The position numbers and the translations under genes were made by a program. DNA of 64,000 bases from NCBI RefSeq assembly GCF_018613155.1, contig NZ_JAGGQU010000009.1, forward strand, positions 1 through 64,000, in the 5' to 3' direction. Under the pieces are notes generated by a model. It was not told the origin of the DNA. It searched no databases and saw only the letters and a list, made by a program, of their open reading frames with translations. The stretch is from Bacillus sp. ISL-55. GTDB lineage: Bacteria; Bacillota; Bacilli; Bacillales; Cytobacillaceae. Below, one piece after another: positions 35,771-43,975 of this stretch (its first letter is position 1; each line of letters opens with the position of its first letter).

Positions 35771-36081
35771 CAGACAAAAAGAAAGTAGTTTTACTCTTCT
35801 TTTTTATATTAAAAACATTTAAAAATGCTGAAGAGGGGTGTACTAAATGTAACGGATGGGTTGCTCCAAGAAGAATTAGCCACCTCTTTTCTTGAATTTC
35901 CTTATTGAGCAAACGGAGCATTTAGTTCGAAGCTGTCAGTTGCAGAAAACTTTATTCCTTCCCGACAAAGAAAAAACCCAATGCAATTGCAGTGGGTTTA
36001 ACCATAGGTACAACCGCGTTCGTCAAGTAACCGAGTCCATGTAGCCCATCTGAACAGTAAACTTCGGTAGGCCAACAGAGT
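35771..36081. other. Intergenic region between convergent OLD and TIR genes
   Basis: About 310 bp with the hairpin at 35975-36004. The part next to the TIR gene is visibly richer in G and C. No further feature recognised. Confidence 0.45.
35975..36004. terminator. Terminator between the OLD and TIR genes
   Basis: AAACCCA, 12-base loop, TGGGTTT flanked by A and T runs. It can serve either strand. Confidence 0.6.
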
Positions 36082-36774
36082 TTAGAGGGCGACTAGCTCT
36101 GCGAGCTTGGCCGCTACTTCTGCCATTGGCTCTTCTGCTGTGTTTAGACCGCTTCGCGATCCGAGTAAGGGACTGACTTCGCGAAGAGCTTCATACGTTG
36201 TAGCGTGCACAATCGGAACGAGCCGATCACCCGCGAGGAGTGCCGAAAGTTCTTTGTCGGCGATGCCCTCTGTTGGGAGGCGGCGTAGCAATGCAGGGGT
36301 CACCAGCACAATCCCAACTCGTGAGTTTGCCAAGCCTTTGTCGATGGCGCGAAGTAACGGCACACCGAGGCCAACGTCTTTCTCGCTAAACCAGACGGAG
36401 ACACCGTGTGACTCAAGCAGATCGTGCAGCTCCTTAGCTGCCCCCTTCCGGTCGTCCCACGCATGGCAGAGGAAGACGTCCCGAAGGTCAGGCTGATTTG
36501 CCAGGTTTTCGACGCTGTTGCGGACTGGTGTGAGTGCCCGAACTTCTTCAGGTGTGTACAATATGGCAGAACCTGATCCTGACCAGCGGGGTTTTGAACT
36601 GCGGACGGAAACTCCGCCGCTGCTTCGGACGCTCCCATTTGTCAGGGACGAGGAGTAAGAAGGGGGCGAGTACGAGTACGACTTGTAGCCCCCATAACGC
36701 CCTCTACATGCTGGACAGTTGGCTGCGGCACTCGCTGAGCTATGTCCCCTTACTGGAGCTGTACATCTAACCAT
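36082..36774 (-). CDS. TIR-domain protein with N-terminal zinc-ribbon-like motif
   Basis: 230 residues. The N-terminus has C4, H11, C20 and C23 in a short zinc-ribbon-like pattern, then a Ser/Tyr-rich linker and a TIR domain from about residue 97 (RDVFLCHAWDDRKGAAKELHD). E131 in WFSEKDVGLG is at the place of the catalytic glutamate of NAD-consuming TIR enzymes. It is conspicuously GC-rich inside an AT-rich neighbourhood and ends in codons such as GCG, CTC and CGG, so it was acquired recently from a high-GC donor. GGGAGGT precedes the start. It probably acts as an NADase in defence or signalling; no partner sensor is visible. Confidence 0.8.
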   Translation of the reverse strand: MVRCTAPVRGHSSASAAANCPACRGRYGGYKSYSYSPPSYSSSLTNGSVRSSGGVSVRSSKPRWSGSGSAILYTPEEVRALTPVRNSVENLANQPDLRDVFLCHAWDDRKGAAKELHDLLESHGVSVWFSEKDVGLGVPLLRAIDKGLANSRVGIVLVTPALLRRLPTEGIADKELSALLAGDRLVPIVHATTYEALREVSPLLGSRSGLNTAEEPMAEVAAKLAELVAL

Positions 36775-37868
36775 GTTTCTACCTCCCTAATTAATTGAAT
36801 AGTTCTGACAAATTATATCACTTTTTACCAATAAAAGACAGAATATTTAAGCTACCCTACCTTTCATCATGGAAAGTAAGTAACTGTTGTTTTGAGAGCC
36901 TATGGGGAAAATCTTTCCTGTAAAATTTGAACTCAGGGCATTGGATGTTAGCAAAGAGAACTAATATGCATTAATTTCCATTTTTATCCATACCACGCTT
37001 ACAGGAAACATTAGTTTAACGAGCAAAAGGTAGTAGTCACTATCTTGTTATTCCATTATTGGGCGCTTTTCTTGAATAAGAAGGCGTCTTTTGGCATGGA
37101 TAACACATTTAAGGGTTTAAGTTTCTGAAGGTGTCATAAAGAATGTGAAATATTGTACTTAAGCTGAACGGGTGCTTTAGTTAAATAAGGCTTTGGTATT
37201 CCTAATAAAGAAACTCGCCAATTAAATGGCGAGTTTTACTTTTTTATATATAAATAACGATGCAATACAACTGTCATTTCGGCACGTATTTTTAGAAAAC
37301 TTCCTCAAAACGGAACCCTTTAGTTTTTTAACGGGTTACGCTTTTTTTTGATTTCAATGTACCAGGAAGGAAAAGTGGTTAATGTAGATCTGTAAGATCA
37401 AGGTGATAACTGGCTTGTAGTCCAACCATTAATATGATTTGGCATAACTCGTCCAGCCTATTATATATTGGATTTCTCTTTCAACGCTCCCAGTGATGGG
37501 GAAAAGAAGTTCAAATAAATCATTTAGATAGAAGGATAAATTTTACTAGATCCAATTGCAAGTATTATCCACCCCAATACTCATACTGATAATAATCTAT
37601 AGATAGATACAAATGTGCATAGAAGGATAGAGTGGCGGCTAACTGTAAGGTTTATTACAGCCAGTAGCGGCCAACATTTTTATTACAAAAAGTAAGTTAT
37701 TCAGTTATTCCGGGAACAGCCCGAATAGTGAGGACAATAAGTACAATCGATATTATCTCCTATATTTGATGTTCTTTATAATTTTTTCACTCTACATACT
37801 TTCTCCATGATTCGCTTTTATATTTAAAGCATAGAAACAAACTTCATCACCAGAAAGGAGGGGCTATC
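36775..37868. other. 1.1-kb region without a gene
   Basis: No open frame with a ribosome site. It holds three hairpins: AAACTCGCCA/TGGCGAGTTT (37211-37236), CGGAACCC/GGGTTACG followed by T8 (37311-37348), and an imperfect TGGCGGCTAACTGTAA/TTACAGCCAGTAGCGGCCA (37633-37680), the last two with T runs. The right copy of the 15-bp inverted repeat lies at 37308. The rest looks like decayed intergenic sequence. Confidence 0.5.
37308..37322 (-). repeat. 15-bp inverted repeat, right copy
   Basis: AAACGGAACCCTTTA, the exact reverse complement of 33451-33465. It overlaps the 5' arm of a terminator-like hairpin, so the match may partly reflect a shared terminator stem. Confidence 0.5.
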
Positions 37869-38093
37869 ATGATGGGACCTGGTTTTGCAGCAGCTGGCTG
37901 CGGACCGATTGGCTTACTAATTGGTTTACTGTTGGTTGGTCTTTTGATCTACTTGTTGAAGAACAGGAAGAAATCAGATGGGTCGAATCTGCCTGATTCT
38001 AGTAAAGCAATGGAACAATTGAAGATGCGGCTGGCACAAGGGGACATCACCCCGGAAGAGTACCAAAAGATGAAAGACATTGTTTCAAAATAA
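37869..38093 (+). CDS. Small membrane protein with SHOCT motif (array member 1)
   Basis: 74 residues: a Gly-rich N-terminus with one hydrophobic helix (GPIGLLIGLLLVGLLIYLL), a basic stop-transfer, and a C-terminal SHOCT motif (AMEQLKMRLAQGDITPEEY). SHOCT helical hairpins are thought to mediate oligomer assembly. AAAGGAGGGG precedes the ATG. First of a run of small genes in one direction. Function unknown; the same architecture recurs in the next genes. Confidence 0.7.
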   Translation: MMGPGFAAAGCGPIGLLIGLLLVGLLIYLLKNRKKSDGSNLPDSSKAMEQLKMRLAQGDITPEEYQKMKDIVSK

Positions 38094-38168
38094 CAGTTTT
38101 CGCTTCATACTTTCTACAAATTTTTAAAAGAGAATGAAAGTATAAAGAAATGGAAAGGAGAGAAGGAA

Positions 38169-38417
38169 ATGATGATGGGACCTGGGTATGGTTACTTTGG
38201 AGGCTTCGGGATGGGAGGTGGATCCTTGATGATGATAATAGTTTTCCTGGCAGTCGGCTATCTGCTATATCTGGCTTTCAACCAGAATAGAAGGAGTGAA
38301 CAAACGCTTCCACTCCAGGCAGTGAACAATCAAGCAATTGATCTTGCCAAGGGCAGGTTGGCAAGAGGAGAAATCACTGTCGAAGAATTCGAAAAAATGA
38401 AAGCAAACCTTTTATAA
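38169..38417 (+). CDS. Small membrane protein with SHOCT motif (array member 2)
   Basis: 82 residues: Gly/Met/Tyr-rich N-terminus (MMMGPGYGYFGGFGMGGG), a single helix (LMMIIVFLAVGYLLYLAF), and the SHOCT motif AKGRLARGEITVEEFEKMK. GAAAGGAGAG precedes the start. The Met-rich N-terminus is probably outside the membrane and could bind Cu(I). It is separated by 75 bp from the previous gene. Confidence 0.7.
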   Translation: MMMGPGYGYFGGFGMGGGSLMMIIVFLAVGYLLYLAFNQNRRSEQTLPLQAVNNQAIDLAKGRLARGEITVEEFEKMKANLL

Positions 38418-38464
38418 AAAGTTTTAAAAAAACTTTTAAAAATAAAAAAATAGGAGTGTTTATT

Positions 38465-38899
38465 ATGATGAAAAAGACAATTATTACTGGCGCATTAGCA
38501 GCAGCCCTTATCGCAACAGGAGGTACAGGATTGTATATGGCATCTGCGAAGGAAAATGCAGTTAATCCTGCTGATCTTATGAAGGAGCAGGGAATTGATT
38601 TCAAGAATATGGCTAACATCATGGGTGAGGGCAACTTTGAAAATATGCAGGAGTTCATGGGTGAACAGGGTGTAAATATCGATGAGATGAATCAAATGAT
38701 GGAATCAGGAGATTTTGATGATATGCAAAAATTCATGGATGACCAGAATATCAACTTTGGGCAAATGAAGCCATATATGCAGCAAATGCATCCTGATTTG
38801 AGCACTAAAGACCTTGAGGATATGTATAAAGGGATGCATGGTACAGGTGGCGCATCTGACAGCCGGAATTTCCAGGGTATGGGGAACATGGGCTTATAA
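38465..38899 (+). CDS. Exported Met-rich repeat protein within the SHOCT array
   Basis: 144 residues from ATG 38465, which has TAGGAG 8 bases upstream. A signal-like helix (IITGALAAALIATGGTGLYM) comes first. The body repeats a unit of about 30 residues beginning EQGIDF, EQGVNI and DQNINF, each rich in Met, Asp and Asn (NMQEFMG, DMQKFMD, MQQMHPDL). The regular Met spacing suggests a Cu(I)-binding or calcium-like structural role. A GC-rich hairpin at 38910-38929 follows. I do not recognise the family. Confidence 0.6.
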   Translation: MMKKTIITGALAAALIATGGTGLYMASAKENAVNPADLMKEQGIDFKNMANIMGEGNFENMQEFMGEQGVNIDEMNQMMESGDFDDMQKFMDDQNINFGQMKPYMQQMHPDLSTKDLEDMYKGMHGTGGASDSRNFQGMGNMGL

Positions 38900-38909
38900 A
38901 ATCTTACTG

Positions 38910-38929
38910 AGGGCCGGTCTTCCGGCCCT
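38910..38929 (+). terminator. GC-rich hairpin in the SHOCT array
   Basis: AGGGCCGG, four-base loop, CCGGCCCT. There is no T run, so it may be a processing or attenuation site. Confidence 0.45.
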
Positions 38930-38958
38930 TAAGACCAAAATTCAGGAGGATTGAAACA

Positions 38959-39144
38959 ATGTTTACACTGTTGATCTTGGCAATAGGTTTTTACCTTTAC
39001 AAAACAGGCGATTTACAAAAATGGTTTGGGAAGATGGGTACTCACGTTCCAGATAATACCTCGGCCAGACAGACCATTGATTTGAGGTATGCTGCAGGCA
39101 AAATTACTGAGGAAGAATACGTTAAACTGAAAAATCTCATTTAA
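38959..39144 (+). CDS. Small membrane protein with SHOCT motif (array member 3)
   Basis: 61 residues: a short membrane helix at the very N-terminus (LLILAIGFYLYKTG), an amphipathic linker, and the SHOCT motif TIDLRYAAGKITEEEYVKLK. CAGGAGG precedes the ATG. No Met/Gly-rich tail here. It is likely co-transcribed with the neighbouring small genes. Confidence 0.65.
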   Translation: MFTLLILAIGFYLYKTGDLQKWFGKMGTHVPDNTSARQTIDLRYAAGKITEEEYVKLKNLI

Positions 39145-39163
39145 TATGGAGGAGCAATGACAA

Positions 39164-39448
39164 ATGATGAACGGTCACATGGGTTCTTTTATAAATGGTT
39201 ATGGATATAGCGGTCCATCCGGCTTCACCCAGTTTGGAATGATGCCATACTTTAACTCGTCTACTTTAATTTTTCTTGTTCTAATTGCAATTGGAGTATA
39301 TTTTCTGATGAAAAACCAGTTTCTACCCAAGGCGGATTCAGGGAATATCCAATCAATAGAAGCCGAAGAAATGGCAAAGTTAAGATACGCAAGAGGAGAG
39401 ATCACCTTAGATGAATTCCAGCAAATTTTAAAATCGATTAAATCGTAA
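39164..39448 (+). CDS. Small membrane protein with SHOCT motif (array member 4)
   Basis: 94 residues: a Gly/Tyr/Met/His-containing N-terminus (MMNGHMGSFINGYGYSGPS), one helix (STLIFLVLIAIGVYFLM), and SHOCT motif EEMAKLRYARGEITLDEF. GGAGGAG precedes the start. Same layout as members 1 and 2. Only 19 bp separate it from the previous stop. Confidence 0.65.
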   Translation: MMNGHMGSFINGYGYSGPSGFTQFGMMPYFNSSTLIFLVLIAIGVYFLMKNQFLPKADSGNIQSIEAEEMAKLRYARGEITLDEFQQILKSIKS

Positions 39449-39462
39449 TCGAGGTGAATGAA

Positions 39463-39696
39463 GTGGTGACTCTTATATTAGCAGCCATAGTCTTCTATTA
39501 TTTATTGAGGACTGGAGATCTGTTCAGACTAATCAAGATGACAAGGAAGCTGTTTGTTGACCTTATGTACTCTTTCAAAAAGCAGAAGCAAGATTCAATA
39601 CAAAAGGATTCTCCTTCTGAAGCTCTGAAACTGCGCTACGTCAAAGGCGAGATTTCTCAGAGTGAATATGAAATAATTTCTAAAAACCTACTCTAA
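39463..39696 (+). CDS. Small membrane protein with SHOCT motif (array member 5)
   Basis: 78 residues from GTG 39463, which sits 6 bases after GAGGTG. One N-terminal helix (VTLILAAIVFYYLLRTGD), a basic amphipathic middle, and SHOCT motif EALKLRYVKGEISQSEYEI. It is closed by the strong hairpin at 39697-39726, which ends the array. Related to array member 3 (shared TGDL after the helix). Confidence 0.65.
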   Translation: MVTLILAAIVFYYLLRTGDLFRLIKMTRKLFVDLMYSFKKQKQDSIQKDSPSEALKLRYVKGEISQSEYEIISKNLL

Positions 39697-39726
39697 AAGA
39701 AAGCTGCCAAACGGCAGCTTTCTTTT
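39697..39726 (+). terminator. Terminator at the end of the SHOCT array
   Basis: AAGAAAGCTGCC, four-base loop, GGCAGCTTTCTT, then TTC. A 12-bp stem. Confidence 0.85.
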
Positions 39727-39749
39727 CATCAGTTTTACCATGACTATTT

Positions 39750-40115
39750 TTAGAAAAGCGAAACAAATCCCCAACCTGCTGTTGCAAACAGAGTGATGAG
39801 TCCTAGTGTCAGACCAATCAGTTGCCGGTTTCCCTTTTTCTGTTGATTTAAATATTCTTTGTAATCAATCTCTCCGCGAGCAAACTGAAGTCCGATTTCA
39901 TCTGGCTCAATTCGGTACAGGTTACCATCCTTATCAGCCAGTACGATTTTTGAAATCACTCCGTGGTTCTCAACTGGAAAGGGTTTGCCTGCTTCAATGG
40001 CAAAGCTGCCTTCCCCGATCAATTCAATATGCAACGGGCGATAAACTGTGAATTGCACGATTTGTTCGGCGGTATGGTATGATATCTGGTCGATATTATG
40101 ATGAGAAACACACAT
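39750..40115 (-). CDS. Hypothetical protein with SHOCT-like motif and C-terminal membrane helix
   Basis: 121 residues from ATG 40115 (GTGAGGTG just upstream). The N-terminal 85 residues form a soluble beta-rich domain with His residues at the start (CVSHHNI); a SHOCT-like segment (EIGLQFARGEIDYKEYL) and a hydrophobic C-terminal helix (LIGLTLGLITLFATAGWGFV) follow. So the orientation is the reverse of the array proteins, with the helix last. It is convergent with the array and shares its short motif, which suggests a functional link, perhaps as an interacting partner. No known function. Confidence 0.55.
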   Translation of the reverse strand: MCVSHHNIDQISYHTAEQIVQFTVYRPLHIELIGEGSFAIEAGKPFPVENHGVISKIVLADKDGNLYRIEPDEIGLQFARGEIDYKEYLNQQKKGNRQLIGLTLGLITLFATAGWGFVSLF

Positions 40116-40241
40116 TTTTTTCACCTCACTAAAATTATATTATAAAGGTTCAAAAATGGAACTAGAAATACTTTATTCATTCTTTGTGCACAATTTGCCA
40201 GTATAATGGTCACTAATCCGTAATCAGAGAGGATGGTTTCA

Positions 40242-40862
40242 TTGAAACAGGAATTAAATGAGAAAATTAAAAAAAGATACAACCGAGTTTCAAAAATTTA
40301 TGACAGAATGGATAGAATGATTCGAGAAGATTGGAGGAGAGACCTACTGGCTGGCGCATATGGTGATGTCATGGAAGCAGGGGTAGGGACTGGGGCGAAC
40401 CTATCTTTTTATCCGAATAATATTCAATCCTTGATTGGAGTGGATTTCAGCAGCGATATGTTAAAGTATGCAAAACAGAAAGCGTCACAACTTAATGCGT
40501 CTTATAAAATGGAACTAATAGAGGGAGACATCCAGGAACTGCCCTTTCCGGACAATAGCTTCGATACGGTAGTATCTACCTGTGTGTTTTGCTCTGTACC
40601 AGACCCGATTGTGGGTCTAGAAGAACTGAGAAGAGTTTGCAAACCGGACGGACAGATTCTTATGCTTGAGCATATGAGAAGCGAAAACCAGGCGGCAGGA
40701 CTTGTAATGGATATACTGAATCCAATAACAGTGGGAATGTGGGGAGCAAATATAAACCGGGAGACAATGGCAAACATTAAATCAGCAGGATTGTCAGTTG
40801 TTGGCGAAGAAAGACTAATGGGGTCAATAATGAGAAGACTGTTGCTTTCTCCAAATAAATAG
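40242..40862 (+). CDS. Class I SAM-dependent methyltransferase
   Basis: 206 residues from TTG 40242, chosen because GAGAGGA lies 8 bases upstream; ATG 40233 would touch that site. Motif I (DVMEAGVGTGANLSFYP), the acidic residue after strand 2 (GVDFSSDMLKYAK), and later IQELPFPDNSFDTVVSTCVF place it in the UbiE/phospholipid N-methyltransferase-like group. The substrate is unknown. A downstream terminator suggests a single-gene unit. Similar enzymes occur in Bacillaceae copper islands beside lgt, but the link is not proven. Confidence 0.75.
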   Translation: MKQELNEKIKKRYNRVSKIYDRMDRMIREDWRRDLLAGAYGDVMEAGVGTGANLSFYPNNIQSLIGVDFSSDMLKYAKQKASQLNASYKMELIEGDIQELPFPDNSFDTVVSTCVFCSVPDPIVGLEELRRVCKPDGQILMLEHMRSENQAAGLVMDILNPITVGMWGANINRETMANIKSAGLSVVGEERLMGSIMRRLLLSPNK

Positions 40863-40873
40863 ATCAATGTAAC

Positions 40874-40905
40874 AAAAACGGTTCAAAAACAGAACCGTTT
40901 TTTGT
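40874..40905 (+). terminator. Terminator after the methyltransferase gene
   Basis: AAAACGGTTC, seven-base loop, GAACCGTTTT, then T run. Confidence 0.85.
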
Positions 40906-41101
40906 TTGGGGTTTTTAATTATTTTGACTTAATCATTGATTAACTATTTGTGTTACTAAAGCAAAATTATCCAATAAATACATAAGGTAAGCCTAGTACA
41001 GAACATGACGGTATAATTGACATTTCAGTGTCTGTCGAGGTTGTATCTGAAATATTATTACTTTTAATAAAATGCATTAGGGTTTTACCATTGAGCTTAA
41101 A

Positions 41102-41383
41102 TCAAATTTTCTTAAGGTTAATTTTGTTGTTTGAGCTTACCTCCATTTCCAGGAAATTTTCCCCTTCCCAATTTAGCAATTTACGTAGTTCACAAGGTAT
41201 CGTTAAGTTACCATTATTTAGTGTTGCCTGATTTAAGTATTTATCTTCGTGGTCTTTCTCAATAACAATAGTATCTTTTTCGTTATAAATATAAAGCACG
41301 TGACCATCTTCAATTCCGAGTTCTTGTGTCACTTTCTTCGGTATGACGATTTGGCCATTATTATAAAGTTTCCTGATTAGCAT
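41102..41383 (-). CDS. Double AbrB/SpoVT-type DNA-binding protein
   Basis: 93 residues holding two swapped-hairpin units: the first is IRKLYNNGQIVIPKKVTQEL, the second NNGNLTIPCELRKLLNW, each followed by a short strand. This is the AbrB/MazE fold, here duplicated in one chain, so a monomer may mimic the usual dimer. Such proteins are transition-state regulators or antitoxins. No toxin gene of the MazF or PemK type is adjacent. It is transcribed alone and convergent with the methyltransferase gene. Confidence 0.7.
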   Translation of the reverse strand: MLIRKLYNNGQIVIPKKVTQELGIEDGHVLYIYNEKDTIVIEKDHEDKYLNQATLNNGNLTIPCELRKLLNWEGENFLEMEVSSNNKINLKKI

Positions 41384-41779
41384 AACTTCTCACTCCAATT
41401 AAGGATTTCTACTCTGTGCTTTTCACAAAGTTTTATTAACCTATGGTATCGAATAAATGAGTAGAAAGTATGCAGGGGTTAATCAATATATATAAAATCC
41501 AAAATGTATTAAGAAAAGTCCAGCCCAAGTTGAGAAGAATGGTTGAATATCCATAGTTATTGCACAAATATACGCTAACATGTAGGGTGGTTACTCCTTA
41601 ACTTCCCTCGAAGAAACGGCCCGCATACAGCCGTTTCTTCATTTATAAACAGCTAGTCACTATTCTATCTTTCTAGCTAATGCCGAATAAGGGAAAATCA
41701 ATGTTCTTTGTTCCCCTCCATACAAAATCCATAAATACAAGGTATGATGACAGAGAATGACATAGAAGAGGTGAAATAG
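41384..41779. other. Intergenic region before lgt
   Basis: About 395 bp. It contains the GAAGAAACGG/CCGTTTCTTC hairpin at 41610-41640 and the presumed lgt promoter and ribosome site (GAGGTGAAATAG). No other feature seen. Confidence 0.5.
41610..41645 (+). terminator. Hairpin terminator upstream of lgt
   Basis: GAAGAAACGG, 11-base loop, CCGTTTCTTC, then ATTTAT. No gene is seen just upstream, so it may have lost its gene or end a short transcript. Confidence 0.6.
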
Positions 41780-42601
41780 ATGGGAAACTTTGAACCAATT
41801 AATCGAATAGCATTGGAATTAGGCCCTATCACTATTTATTGGTACGGCATAATTATCGGCTTTGGGATTTTCTTAGGATGGTTACTTGCTACAAAAGAAG
41901 CAAAAAGAAGAGGGTTGCACCCCGATGTCTTTTCAGATTTACTTCTTTGGGCGATTCCAATTTCTCTCCTTAGTGCTCGGTTATATTACGTATTATTCAA
42001 ACTAGATTACTATTTGGATAATCCAGGACAGATTCTAGCAATCTGGGAAGGCGGCATCGCCATCCATGGAGGATTGATCGGTGCGGTAGCAACCTCGATA
42101 GTGTACGCACGAAAAAAAGAAATTTCTTTCTGGCAGCTCGCTGACATAGCTGCTCCTAGCATTATTCTCGGGCAGGCCATTGGTCGATGGGGAAACTTCA
42201 TGAACCAGGAAGCGCATGGAACAGAGGTGACAAGAACATTTCTTGAAGATTTAATGCTGCCAGACTGGATTATTAACCAGATGTATATAGAAGGAGCGTA
42301 TTACCACCCAACCTTTTTGTATGAATCTTTATGGAATCTTTCAGGTTTTTTTGTACTCCTTGCCATCAGAAAGTTCGGAGTCAAGCGGGGAGAAGTTTTC
42401 CTTTCTTATCTCATTTGGTATTCAGTAGGCAGGTTTTTTGTGGAGGGATTGAGGACGGACAGTCTTATGGTAACGGATGGATTAAGAATAGCCCAAGTCA
42501 TGTCACTGGTTTTGATTGGCCTTTCTCTTTCAATCGCCTTGTATCGAAGGCATAAAGGATTGGCAGATGAGTCTTATAAAGAAAGTGCTGCTACTCAGTA
42601 G
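41780..42601 (+). CDS. lgt: Prolipoprotein diacylglyceryl transferase
   Basis: 273 residues with seven predicted membrane helices. The conserved [22 protein letters not shown] and [13 protein letters not shown] segments carry the His and Arg residues used by Lgt. It transfers diacylglycerol from phosphatidylglycerol to the lipobox cysteine of prolipoproteins at the membrane. The core lgt of Bacillaceae normally lies with hprK; this copy lies alone in metal cargo, so it is most likely an extra one, perhaps to process the element's own lipoproteins (YVTN, MCO, YdhK, OppA). GAGGTGAAATAG precedes the ATG; a hairpin follows. Confidence 0.92.
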   Translation: MGNFEPINRIALELGPITIYWYGIIIGFGIFLGWLLATKEAKRRGLHPDVFSDLLLWAIPISLLSARLYYVLFKLDYYLDNPGQILAIWEGGIAIHGGLIGAVATSIVYARKKEISFWQLADIAAPSIILGQAIGRWGNFMNQEAHGTEVTRTFLEDLMLPDWIINQMYIEGAYYHPTFLYESLWNLSGFFVLLAIRKFGVKRGEVFLSYLIWYSVGRFFVEGLRTDSLMVTDGLRIAQVMSLVLIGLSLSIALYRRHKGLADESYKESAATQ

Positions 42602-42628
42602 CTTAAACACATATCATACCCCCAGACT

Positions 42629-42648
42629 CCCCAGAGTTCTGGGGTTTT
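42629..42648 (+). terminator. Terminator after lgt
   Basis: CCCCAG, four-base loop, CTGGGG, then TTTTAA. Confidence 0.65.
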
Positions 42649-42676
42649 AAGTGAAGAATACCAAAAAGATAAGAAA

Positions 42677-43582
42677 ATGACACCCTGCATAAATTCTCCT
42701 AAATTTAATGATAACATGGTTAAAAAATTTACAGGCAGGGGGAGTCCAAAGATTAAGAACGGTATATTAAGGCATGCAATCATTATGGTTATACTCACAA
42801 TTGCTTACCAAATCGCATATACATATTTTCTTTATCGGAACGGTGAATCACTTGATAAGGTATTTGCAATGGGAGGGAATGTTGTAAATCAAGCAACTTC
42901 AATGAAGGAACCGGATGAAAGCGAGGGACCAATAAAGGAAAATGTGATTGTAAGAATAAAGGATAAAGTGCTTCTTGACGCGCCGGTGGTAAAACAATTT
43001 CCGGAACTTCCACGAGGATGTGAAGTAACTAGTCTTGCAATGTTGCTTCAATACAATGATATTGATGTGGATAAAATGGAATTAGCTTCAGGCATTAAGA
43101 AGAATCCAGTGTTGCACAAAAAAAGAGAGGGTGTAACTTACTGGGGGCATCCAAACGATGGCTATATTGGGGATATGTATACCTATAATAAACCTGGATT
43201 TGGTGTTTACCATAGACCAATAACTGAGCTAGCTGAAAAATACTTACCTGGTAAAGTAAAGGATATAACGGGGGCTGACTTTTCCGAAATTAAAACCTAT
43301 TTATCCTTGGACCTTCCGATATGGGTGATCATAAATACAACCTATAAGAAGTTGCCGGCCTCTTCTTTTGAGGAATGGATAACACCCTCTGGACCGGTAT
43401 CAATCACATACAAAGAACATTCAGTGCTAATTACTGGTTACGACGATAAATATATATACTTTAACGATCCTATCACGGGATTAAAAAACAGGAAAGAACC
43501 ATACAACAGTTTTGAAGAGGCCTGGGAGCAAATGGGCAAGCAAGCCATAATCATTTTACCTGATTCTCAGATTTCTGAATAA
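42677..43582 (+). CDS. C39-like (YvpB-type) peptidase domain protein
   Basis: Up to 301 residues. One membrane helix near residue 34-54 (HAIIMVILTIAYQIAYTYFLY) anchors an outward domain. That domain shows a C39-like papain fold: LPRGCEVTSLAMLLQ with the nucleophilic Cys, EHSVLITGYDD with the His, and YFNDPITG with the Asp. It is the family of B. subtilis YvpB. The start is uncertain: ATG 42677 has only AAGATAAG upstream, and ATG 42716 has no clear site. Substrate unknown; it may trim wall or membrane proteins. It is not fused to an ABC exporter. Confidence 0.75.
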   Translation: MTPCINSPKFNDNMVKKFTGRGSPKIKNGILRHAIIMVILTIAYQIAYTYFLYRNGESLDKVFAMGGNVVNQATSMKEPDESEGPIKENVIVRIKDKVLLDAPVVKQFPELPRGCEVTSLAMLLQYNDIDVDKMELASGIKKNPVLHKKREGVTYWGHPNDGYIGDMYTYNKPGFGVYHRPITELAEKYLPGKVKDITGADFSEIKTYLSLDLPIWVIINTTYKKLPASSFEEWITPSGPVSITYKEHSVLITGYDDKYIYFNDPITGLKNRKEPYNSFEEAWEQMGKQAIIILPDSQISE

Positions 43583-43842
43583 AGGTGTTAATTAGGTTAG
43601 CACGAATTTAATTAATACCTACTAGCTAACCATCCATCCACATTTTGTGATTTTTGGATAATGTAAATCTTTCTTTTTAACAAATGTAAAAATGCGAACT
43701 TCTGTGACAAGAAAGTTTTCATCAATTTTAATAAAGAGAAATGTAATGCATATGTAATATTAATTGCACACTAAATGCACGTTGATTCGTTATTATTTAA
43801 TTACTAGGACCCCCCTTTTTTAATATAATCTTTCCCATGCAT
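43583..43842. other. AT-rich intergenic region
   Basis: About 260 bp after the C39-like gene; with the two hairpins that follow, it separates the C39-like gene from the convergent oxidase gene by nearly 400 bp. No gene or repeat recognised. Confidence 0.5.
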
Positions 43843-43880
43843 GAAAGGCTGTCGTTTAATATGCGACAGCCTTTCTGCTA
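43843..43880. terminator. Hairpin terminator
   Basis: GAAAGGCTGTCG, nine-base loop, CGACAGCCTTTC. A 12-bp stem between convergent genes. Confidence 0.7.
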
Positions 43881-43940
43881 TAGTTGCGTTATTTGCATAG
43901 GTGCGAATCTGAGATGCATAAACCCTAAGACAGTGGTCAA

Positions 43941-43970
43941 CCAAAAGGCTCCGGTAAATCACCGGAGCCT
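43941..43970 (-). terminator. Terminator of the second multicopper oxidase gene
   Basis: AGGCTCCGGT, five-base loop, ACCGGAGCCT; on the minus strand it is followed by TTTTGG. It lies 6 bp past the oxidase stop. Confidence 0.9.
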
Positions 43971-43975
43971 TGAGC

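Noticed and set aside
36107-36496. Long open frame opposite the TIR gene
   Set aside because: It is a shadow of the GC-rich TIR coding sequence, with no ribosome site and low-complexity Ser/Arg-rich product.
41102-41383. Toxin-antitoxin module
   Set aside because: Only the AbrB-type protein is present, with no toxin-like neighbour within reach.
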